NCBI GenBank assembly: GCA_016718805.1
Contig: JADKCP010000004.1
Span: 310,001 to 374,000 of the forward strand
DNA: 64,000 nucleotides
Direction: 5' to 3'
From: Bacteroidota bacterium
GTDB lineage: Bacteria > Bacteroidota > Bacteroidia > UBA4408
The position numbers and the translations under genes are program-made. Position 1 is the stretch's first letter, and every line of letters begins with the position of its first letter. Below, piece by piece: positions 46,901-53,385 of this stretch. A model generated the notes under the pieces. It did not search any database, was not told the origin of the DNA, and saw only the letters and a program-made list of their open reading frames with translations.

Positions 46901-47173
46901 TACTTAATAACTGGCTTAGGAATAAAAGAAAATGTAAGAAATACTTCTATCGCAATTTTTCCAAATCCGGCTAAGAATGAATTCTCAATTTCAAGCATTT
47001 CCACTATAATAGAAATTGATATTTATAATTTTCTGGGTGAAAAAATATATACCCTTTATACAAATAAAAAGTATGAAAATGTGAATTGCAAAGACTTTGC
47101 CTCGGGAATTTATTTTTTACAAATCACAACTAGCTTGGGTATTGAAAATAGAAAATTGTTGATAGAAAAATAA
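43955..47173 (+). CDS. Repeat-rich T9SS type A surface protein with SBBP-like propeller
   Basis: A 1072-residue secreted protein. The ATG at 43955 gives the signal peptide MKTKRHFIILVFCLILKDLTAQ. Residues 20-470 contain SBBP-type beta-propeller repeats, each with a GN(I/L/V)YV(T/C)G.F motif (GNLYVTGFFSG, GNIYVTGYYKN, GNVYVCGQFSS). Residues 478-685 hold four units of about 52 residues (NNFISPSGIYNWTSSGTY, AGCDSVITINLTIN), and about 685-920 hold five shorter units (ACDSIVVNGQKY, SGTYLQTLTNAFGCDSVLT). The C-terminus is a type A sorting domain (IAIFPNPAKNEFSI, IDIYNFLGEKIY, FASGIYFLQITT). It is probably a surface-attached adhesin or structural protein; its specific role is unknown. Confidence 0.85.
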   Translation: MKTKRHFIILVFCLILKDLTAQPPGWEWAKSFGGHERDEQHCATKDAYGNYYASGNFSGQTITLGNIVVNKVGAFSGGTDIFIVKFDSTGNTLWAKAGGGNTVDNGLDMVTDRAGNLYVTGFFSGLTCTFDSITLNTISNKSMFLLKYNSSGHLMWAKSPTGGIDNCGNSVTVDSTGNIYVTGYYKNSISFESTTYLNSGGKDIYIAKYNSNGAILWVKTLGQSLDEETSKVKTDRKGNVYVCGQFSSSTITWGGDTLQNSSLFKMDAFVFKLDSLGNSLNAFSFGGKLDEFVSDMAIDYSGNIGVTGGFRSDTLILGSRKFTCNGSGDTYILQFDSTGNKTWAAALGGLADDGGSNILFNNNGGLLVAVNFRSSSFTLGNSYIVNTSPYNITDDFCILNYDSTFQLSWWKKKTSGSHSDFCKSIFLDRKGEIFVAGSFYSDHISFDNTLIVNSYANITCDFFIAKLSCHTYSTKNIIACNNFISPSGIYNWTSSGTYMDTIPNAAGCDSVISINLTINTLSSSSSQTITACNNFISPSGIYNWTSSGTYTDTIPNAAGCDSVITINLTINTLSSSSTQTITACNNYISPSGIYNWTSSGVYMDTIPNAAACDSIITFDLTINNSSSSSQTVATCQYYISPSGNFIWSASGTYLDTIPNLAGCDSIITTQLSINDNESSLIQTGCDSIIVNAQKYTQSGVYTQVLTNSAGCDSVLNLNLTIINSKDSTLTQTACDSIVVNGQKYISSGTYLQTLTNAFGCDSVLTLILTINNSSDSTLSEITCSEFTLNGITYNSSGVYTQTLTTTSGCDSILTLNLTLNSTSNILSQTACDSIIINGQKYVSSGVYAQTFTNAAGCDSLLTLNLTINQGTILNSTTSACHSYFTNGTTFTQSGLYHLPFMNAFGCASVFNLNLTIFHADTAVIQNSNLLNANATSGSYQWIDCNNGNLAIAGATFNSYTATANGAFAVIVTQNLCTDTSSCYLITGLGIKENVRNTSIAIFPNPAKNEFSISSISTIIEIDIYNFLGEKIYTLYTNKKYENVNCKDFASGIYFLQITTSLGIENRKLLIEK
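45389..46010 (+). repeat. Near-identical 156-base tandem coding repeats
   Basis: Three copies begin at about 45389, 45545 and 45701, each exactly 156 bases (52 codons) and nearly identical at DNA level. A more diverged copy begins near 45854. Each encodes one NNFISPSGIYNW...GCDS unit. The high DNA identity implies recent duplication, and copy number could vary between strains or be misassembled. Confidence 0.8.
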
Positions 47174-47178
47174 TTTCA

Positions 47179-49230
47179 CTATTTCCCAATAATTTTAAAC
47201 TCCGTTCTCCTATTTTGTTGGCGTCCTTCTTCAGTATCGTTGCTTGCTAAAGGCTGATCTTTTCCATAACCCACATAGGTTAATCGATCACCAGTAATTC
47301 CTTTGCTAATTAAATAATCAACAACGGCCTTTGCTCTTTCATCGCTAAGTTTTTTATTGAGTTCAGCGCTTCCTTTATTATCGGTGTGTCCACTTATTTC
47401 AATTTTTAAGGTTGGATTATCGTACAGTAATTTGCCCAATCGCTCTAATTCATTGGTCGATTCAGAACGGAGAGTTGCCTTTCCTAAATCAAAGAAAATA
47501 TTTTTTAATACGATGGTACTTCCAACATCCACACTTTTCAAAGCAATGTCTTTTACTACCTCTTGAAATGCTGCAGAAGCAGGAATATCAAAATTTTCAG
47601 ACTGAAATAAATACCCGTCTTTCTTAACAGCAATTCCATAATTTTTGCCTGCAGGTAATGAAACTAAATATTTACCGGAGCTACTGTTGGAAGTAAAAGT
47701 GGCAATTGAAATGTTTTGTTTGTTGTCGATAATTTCAATGGTAGCATCCAACGGTTTTTTAGTGATTGCATCACTCACGATACCTTTCATTATGGTAAGT
47801 TGTGCCTCCTTAATTACCAATGTTGGAGCAAGTACGGTTTCCTTAACCGGAGCTGTGATACTCGCCAATAAATTATCTTCATTATTAAGTACCATTGGCT
47901 TTTCAGGACCTAAAAAAGTAATCAGTAAAATATCCTTTTCTCCGTATCCTTTATCGCTGTAGGAGCTATAATACCCGTGTTTACCACTAGCTGAAATTAC
48001 AAAGAACACATCGTTGTCGGGCGTATTCACAGGAAAGCCCAAATTTTCAGGTTCGCTCCATTTGCCATTTTCATACACCGACTTAAAAATATCGTAGCCG
48101 CCCATCGTCTTATGTCCTTCTGAACTAAAATACATGGTTTTACCATCGGGATGCAAATACACTCCTTCTTCTCCATATGGAGTATTAATAGTACTTCCCA
48201 AATTTACAGCCTTCGCCCATTTCCCTTTTTCATCTTTTGTAGAAACAAAAATATCGCGGTCGCCAAGCGTAGTTTCCGGATTGTCGGAAACAAAATAAAT
48301 TGATTTTCCATCGGATGAATAACAAGCTGAAGATTCATGCCCATTACTGTTGATGCTTTTGCCCAACGATTGCGCTACCCCCCATTTGTCACCCATCAAC
48401 GTTGATTCATACAAATCGCCATGCCCACTAGCAGAGTATATCAATAATTTTTGCCCATCGGCGCTAATTCCCGAGTTCGCATCATGCTCCTCAGTATTTA
48501 AAGGTGCACCTAAATTTACAGCCTTGGTCCAAACTCCATTCTGCTTTAGGCTCATGTATATGTCTTCCATGTATTCGTTAAGAGCAGGATCGATTGCTCC
48601 TCCTGTTGTTCCCTCGCGACGCGAGGTGAAAAACAAAACCGATTCATCGGCCGAAATCACAGGGCCATAATCTGAATACTTTGAGTTTACTTCAGCACCG
48701 GCATTATCGATAAATACACGAACAGGATGTTGTTGCAATTCCTTACCGTTTTCACATTCGGTTATTTGTTGCTTTGCATCTGCCTGCATTTCTAAAAAAG
48801 ATGCACTACTTCCACTTAACTTTGTAAACTTATTTAATTGCTCAATTGCCTTATCCCATTGCATATCCAAATGATAGGCCCATCCTAAAAAATACGGTAA
48901 CTCTGCATCAATACCAGCATTTAATTGACTCGCTTTTTCTAAATACTGAATGGCCTTTTGCTTGGTATTTGAATACAAGTAACATTTTCCGATTTTAAAA
49001 TTTAAAAATGAATTGTTAGGGTTAAATTTATTGGCCAATAAATAAGGTTCTAAAGCCGATTTATAATAAGCTGTTCCTTGACCAAATAATTCGTCACCTT
49101 TTTCAAAGTTGTCAATTGCAGTATTTAATCCTTCACGATCATTTGGGAAATTACTCTTTACAAAATCAACGCTTTGCGCATTTGCAAAACTTGAAATAAA
49201 AAGTAAAATCAGTATTAGTTTTGTTTTCAT
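47179..49230 (-). CDS. OmpA/PD40/TPR protein, PorE-like
   Basis: A 683-residue envelope protein with a signal peptide (MKTKLILILLFISSFANA). It has an N-terminal TPR region (residues about 30-160), a PD40/WD40-like beta-propeller (about 180-430; FTSRREGTTGG, SSDGKSIYFVSDNPETTLGD, DGKTMYFSSEGHKTMGGYD) and a carboxypeptidase-regulatory-like domain (about 475-560). A C-terminal OmpA domain follows (IFFDLGKATLRSES, ISGHTDNKGSAELNKKLSDE, RRTEFKI), with the Asp/Arg positions that bind peptidoglycan. This order matches PorE, the T9SS accessory protein that links the secretion complex to peptidoglycan. Bacteroidota have several such paralogues, so PorE is a hypothesis. It converges with the repeat protein and precedes no close partner. 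Confidence 0.82.
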   Translation of the reverse strand: MKTKLILILLFISSFANAQSVDFVKSNFPNDREGLNTAIDNFEKGDELFGQGTAYYKSALEPYLLANKFNPNNSFLNFKIGKCYLYSNTKQKAIQYLEKASQLNAGIDAELPYFLGWAYHLDMQWDKAIEQLNKFTKLSGSSASFLEMQADAKQQITECENGKELQQHPVRVFIDNAGAEVNSKYSDYGPVISADESVLFFTSRREGTTGGAIDPALNEYMEDIYMSLKQNGVWTKAVNLGAPLNTEEHDANSGISADGQKLLIYSASGHGDLYESTLMGDKWGVAQSLGKSINSNGHESSACYSSDGKSIYFVSDNPETTLGDRDIFVSTKDEKGKWAKAVNLGSTINTPYGEEGVYLHPDGKTMYFSSEGHKTMGGYDIFKSVYENGKWSEPENLGFPVNTPDNDVFFVISASGKHGYYSSYSDKGYGEKDILLITFLGPEKPMVLNNEDNLLASITAPVKETVLAPTLVIKEAQLTIMKGIVSDAITKKPLDATIEIIDNKQNISIATFTSNSSSGKYLVSLPAGKNYGIAVKKDGYLFQSENFDIPASAAFQEVVKDIALKSVDVGSTIVLKNIFFDLGKATLRSESTNELERLGKLLYDNPTLKIEISGHTDNKGSAELNKKLSDERAKAVVDYLISKGITGDRLTYVGYGKDQPLASNDTEEGRQQNRRTEFKIIGK

Positions 49231-49260
49231 CTTAGCTCGTTATTACAACTTCATTATGAT

Positions 49261-50316
49261 TTATTTACAATCGCCCGAATAGTTTCCGGCCGCATCCACA
49301 CCCAGTTCAATTGCCTTTTTCCAATCGGCACATGCTCCTTTTTCATCGCGCATCATTTCGCGTGCGATTCCCCTGTTTAAATAAGCATAACCATATTCGG
49401 CATTGTATTGTATTGCCTTGCTGCAATCTTCTGCGCTCCCTTTATAATCTTTAAGTTTATACTTTGCAGCCGCTCGGTTATTGTAAGCATATGCATAGCC
49501 TGAGTTTTGTTCAATTGCCTTTGTGAAATCCACAATAGCGCCTTCATAATCGGCTGCATCAAAACGAGCACTTCCTCGATTATTATACGCTTCGGCATAA
49601 TTCGGTTTTAATTTTAGCGCCTCTGTGTAATCTACAATTGCTCCGGCAGAATCACCCTTTTTTCGTTTGGCACTTGCTCTATTGTTATACGCAAATGCCA
49701 TGTCTGAGGACACAGTCAGAGCTTGTGTATAATCACTGATTGCACCGTCAAAATTGCCGAGCATTCGTCGGGCACTTCCGCGGTCGTTGTATGCATAAGC
49801 ATATCCCGGTTTATACTGTATTGCCAATGAATAATCAGCTTCTGCAGCTTTGTAATCTTTTGTTTCAAACTTTAATGCTCCACGATAATAATAAGCTTGC
49901 GCATAATCTTGTTTTAATTCAATGGCTTTTGAAAAATCTTCCAATGCACTGCCTGTATTTTTATCGTGCATATACACCATGGCTCTGCCAAAGAAGCTTT
50001 CAGCAGTAGCAGTTAGAGAAATAGCTGTGTTAAAATCAAGCAAAGCACCAGCAAAATCATTCAACTCTATTTTGGTAGTTCCTCTATTGTAAAATGCGCG
50101 CTCAAAGGTTGCTTTTAACTTGATAGCTTCATTAAAATTTTCGAGCGCTGAGGTATAATTTTTTGCTGAAAAATCGGCTATCCCTTTGTTGTAGAATTTT
50201 TCGGCATCCTGAGCCCCATCATCCAGAATTTTAGCCCTTACGATACTGTCTGTTTGTGCCTTTACCTCAACTCCGATAAGTATGGCCAGCAGAATAAGAA
50301 AAATTGTTTGCTTCAT
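49261..50316 (-). CDS. Exported TPR protein
   Basis: A 351-residue periplasmic or surface protein with a signal peptide (MKQTIFLILLAILIGVEVKA). It then consists almost entirely of about eight canonical tetratricopeptide repeats of 34 residues (YNKGIADFSAKNYTSALENF, AYNDRGSARRMLGNFDGAIS, AYNNRAAAKYKLKDYKGSAE). The last repeat ends in REMMRDEKGACADWKKAIEL, a common C-terminal variant. TPR arrays serve as protein-binding scaffolds. It lies 30 bases upstream of the PorE-like gene on the same strand, so the two may act together at the envelope; that is inferred from position. Confidence 0.85.
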   Translation of the reverse strand: MKQTIFLILLAILIGVEVKAQTDSIVRAKILDDGAQDAEKFYNKGIADFSAKNYTSALENFNEAIKLKATFERAFYNRGTTKIELNDFAGALLDFNTAISLTATAESFFGRAMVYMHDKNTGSALEDFSKAIELKQDYAQAYYYRGALKFETKDYKAAEADYSLAIQYKPGYAYAYNDRGSARRMLGNFDGAISDYTQALTVSSDMAFAYNNRASAKRKKGDSAGAIVDYTEALKLKPNYAEAYNNRGSARFDAADYEGAIVDFTKAIEQNSGYAYAYNNRAAAKYKLKDYKGSAEDCSKAIQYNAEYGYAYLNRGIAREMMRDEKGACADWKKAIELGVDAAGNYSGDCK

Positions 50317-50467
50317 TTTTTGAGATTTATGCTATAAAAGTAACAGGATTTTTGAAACAAGAAAAAATTCAAGATCACAAAACAAAATCTATTGCTGCTG
50401 AAATGGGTTATATAAATAATCGCTATTTTTAAACCTTTAATCAATTTTCAAAAATAACCTGACCCCA

Positions 50468-53332
50468 ATGAAAAAACTAACCCTGTTCGCAAGTCTTACA
50501 TTCCTTTATCTTAGTTCTATTGCACAGTTTAAAACTCCTCAGTATATTTCTAATTCACGTGTGTTTAAATTATCTCCACTGGTAAGTGATAAAGATTATA
50601 AACCTGCAACAATTGTATTTAAAATTAAACCAGCCTACCGCACTAGTTGCACTAAAAATACTGTGCAAATTTCTGCTATCACTGCAGTATTAAATTCGAT
50701 AGGTGCGGTTAATCTGCATAAAATTTTTCCCAATCATAAAGCCCCTGACCAACCAAAAAATGCACAAGGATTAACATATGCTGATTTATCTCTGATGTAT
50801 GAGTTCAATTACACAGCAAATTTATCAGTTGAAGCTGTTGCCAACAAATTACTTAAAACTGGTTTCTTCGATTTTGCAGAACCACATTATATTCCGGTGA
50901 TTTCTTATCAACCCAACGATCCAATGGCTACTACAACAGGCCAATATCACTTAAATAAAATTAAAGCCTATACTGCTTGGGATATTACTAAAGGCGATAC
51001 CAATGTGGTTATTGGAATTACCGATAGTGGAACTGAGCTTACTCATCCCGATTTATCAGGAAATATTAAATACAATTACAACGATCCAATTGATGGTATA
51101 GACAATGACGGCGATAGTTTAATTGACAATTTCAATGGATGGGATGTAGGAATGAACGACAACAATCCTAACTGGCAAGGTGATCCGCATGGTGTGCACG
51201 TTTGCGGGCTTGCTGCTGCATCAACCGACAATCTTACCGGAGTTGCAGGTGTTGGTTTCAACTGCAAGTTTTTACCGGTAAAAATTGCGAATGCAAATGG
51301 TGATTTAGTTGCTGCTTATGAAGGAATCGTATATGCAGCAGATCATGGATGCAGCATTATTAATTGCTCTTGGGGCGGATCAGGCGGAGGTTCTTTTGGT
51401 CAAAGTGTAATCGATTATGCAACCATCAATAAAAATGCATTGGTAGTTTGTGCTGCTGGAAATGACAATGTTTCAACCGATCATTTTCCTTCGGCTTACA
51501 ATTATGCTTTTAGTGTTGCTTCAACTACCTCTACCGATAACAAATCTTCCTTTTCAAATTATGGAAACAGCGTTGATGTATGTGCTCCAGGAAGCAATGT
51601 AAAATCAACTTATTCAGGTGGCACCTATGTTAATAACAGCGGAACTTCAATGGCTTCTCCGGTTGCTGCTGGTGGCGCTGCGCTTATTAAATGTATGTTT
51701 CCAAATTATACCGGACTCCAAATTGGTGAACAGCTAAAATCAACTTGCGATGCTATTAATGTATCTGTTTCTGGATTTTATGCCGGTAAGTTAGGAAAGG
51801 GTAGAATCAATTTATTTCAGGGAACTACGAATGCAAGCGCAAAATCAGTTACCATGACTGCCCGTCATATTACAGATGCAAACGACGAAGTATTTGTGGG
51901 TAACGATACTCTGCAAATTACAGGCGATTTTGTAAACTTTTTGGCGCCATTAACTAACCTCACACTAAATCTTAGTTCAACTTCAACATATGTATCCATT
52001 ATTAATCCTAGCATGCCCATTGGGCCAATGACTACCTTGCAACAAATCAACAACAATTTTAATCCCTTTCTGGTAATTGTTAATCCCAGTGCACCTGCAA
52101 ATTCAGTAGTAACTTTTAAGCTTAATTTTACAGATGGTACATATACTTTTAACTATTACTTTGATGTGGTTATTAATGTTGATTACATCAACGTTACCGT
52201 GAACGATATTTCAACTTCAATAACTAGTAAAGGTCGCATAGGTTTTAATACCGATGGGCAATTGGATGGGTTAGGTTTTAAGTATAAAAATAGCCGTCAA
52301 TTATTGTATGAAGCGGGTTTGATGATTGGCAATAATTCGGCTGCTGTTTCAGATATGGTGCGTGGTACAACTGCTGGTATTGCCGATGAAGACTTCGGAA
52401 GCAGCCAAGCTGTAGGTCGCCAAATTCCAACTGTATTTTCCGACTTTGATTTACATGGTTTCTTTACCGATAATCCTGCAACTTCTCCTATTGGTTTAAA
52501 TGTTAAACACAAAGCATTTGCATGGAATACTCCGGGACATACAAAGTATGTTATTGTTGAATATACTATTACCAATAAATCGGTAGCAACTTTTAATTCA
52601 CTTTATGCCGGAATTTTTGCCGACTGGGATATAGATGATTCAACCTTCGCTAGCAATCGTGCAGCTTTTGATGCTGCATATAAAATGGGTTACGCTTATT
52701 ACAGTGGTGCTAATGGTCTGTACGCCGGTATAAAATTACTGAGCAATACAGCCCCTGCCGTGCATTACGCAATTGATAATGTTACTGGCGGAAGCGGCGG
52801 CGTTGATTTAAATAATGGAGGTTATTCAGAAGCTGAAAAATACACTACTCTTAGTACCAATCGTGCAAATGCAGGTGTGGCCGGAGCTGGTGCCGATATT
52901 TGTGATGTTGTGAGTAGCGGTCCTTTTGTTATTAATCCCAACGACAGTGTTGTTGTTGCTTTTGCATTGTTAGCCGGTGATAGTCTTATAGATCTGCAAT
53001 TGTCAGCAGCGAATGCACAAGTTCAATACGATTCATTGTATCCACTTGCAATTAATAAAACTGTCGCTAGCACACAATCTAATTTTAGCATTTATCCAAA
53101 TCCTGCTAGCGAAAATATTCGAATCGAATTTAAGAATGAGCAAGCTCAAACTTTAAGCATACAACTTAAAAACACGTTAGGACAAACAGTAAAATCATTC
53201 GATTATGGAACTCAAAATGTTGGAGTAGTTAAGATATCAATATCGACTTCTGATCTTACTTCTGGTGTGTATTTTTGCGAAGTTAAAACTGCTGATAAAA
53301 CCAGTCTGCAAAAAATTATTATCCGCAAGTAA
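50468..53332 (+). CDS. Subtilisin-family (S8) serine protease with T9SS sorting domain
   Basis: A 954-residue secreted protease. It has a signal peptide (MKKLTLFASLTFLYLSSIAQ), a propeptide-like region to about residue 160, then the S8 catalytic domain. The catalytic Asp186 is in GITDSGTELTHPDL, His241 in GDPHGVHVCGLAA, the oxyanion Asn is in CAAGNDN, and Ser394 is in SGTSMASPVAAGGAAL. The His motif is HGVHVCG where most subtilases have HGTHVAG. Downstream come beta-rich domains and a type A sorting domain (NFSIYPNPASENIRI, SGVYFCEVKT, QKIIIRK). It is likely cell-surface attached or released to degrade external protein. It converges with the M43 protease gene. Confidence 0.92.
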   Translation: MKKLTLFASLTFLYLSSIAQFKTPQYISNSRVFKLSPLVSDKDYKPATIVFKIKPAYRTSCTKNTVQISAITAVLNSIGAVNLHKIFPNHKAPDQPKNAQGLTYADLSLMYEFNYTANLSVEAVANKLLKTGFFDFAEPHYIPVISYQPNDPMATTTGQYHLNKIKAYTAWDITKGDTNVVIGITDSGTELTHPDLSGNIKYNYNDPIDGIDNDGDSLIDNFNGWDVGMNDNNPNWQGDPHGVHVCGLAAASTDNLTGVAGVGFNCKFLPVKIANANGDLVAAYEGIVYAADHGCSIINCSWGGSGGGSFGQSVIDYATINKNALVVCAAGNDNVSTDHFPSAYNYAFSVASTTSTDNKSSFSNYGNSVDVCAPGSNVKSTYSGGTYVNNSGTSMASPVAAGGAALIKCMFPNYTGLQIGEQLKSTCDAINVSVSGFYAGKLGKGRINLFQGTTNASAKSVTMTARHITDANDEVFVGNDTLQITGDFVNFLAPLTNLTLNLSSTSTYVSIINPSMPIGPMTTLQQINNNFNPFLVIVNPSAPANSVVTFKLNFTDGTYTFNYYFDVVINVDYINVTVNDISTSITSKGRIGFNTDGQLDGLGFKYKNSRQLLYEAGLMIGNNSAAVSDMVRGTTAGIADEDFGSSQAVGRQIPTVFSDFDLHGFFTDNPATSPIGLNVKHKAFAWNTPGHTKYVIVEYTITNKSVATFNSLYAGIFADWDIDDSTFASNRAAFDAAYKMGYAYYSGANGLYAGIKLLSNTAPAVHYAIDNVTGGSGGVDLNNGGYSEAEKYTTLSTNRANAGVAGAGADICDVVSSGPFVINPNDSVVVAFALLAGDSLIDLQLSAANAQVQYDSLYPLAINKTVASTQSNFSIYPNPASENIRIEFKNEQAQTLSIQLKNTLGQTVKSFDYGTQNVGVVKISISTSDLTSGVYFCEVKTADKTSLQKIIIRK

Positions 53333-53346
53333 ACGATAAAGGAAAG

Positions 53347-53385
53347 CGGAGCTACGATTTGATATATCGAAAAATTGTAGCTCCG
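53347..53385. terminator. Hairpin between two convergent protease genes
   Basis: CGGAGCTAC (53347-53355) pairs perfectly with GTAGCTCCG (53377-53385), flanked by AAA and TTT, so it could stop transcription from both sides. The hairpin includes the last codons and the stop codon of the minus-strand M43 gene. Confidence 0.6.
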
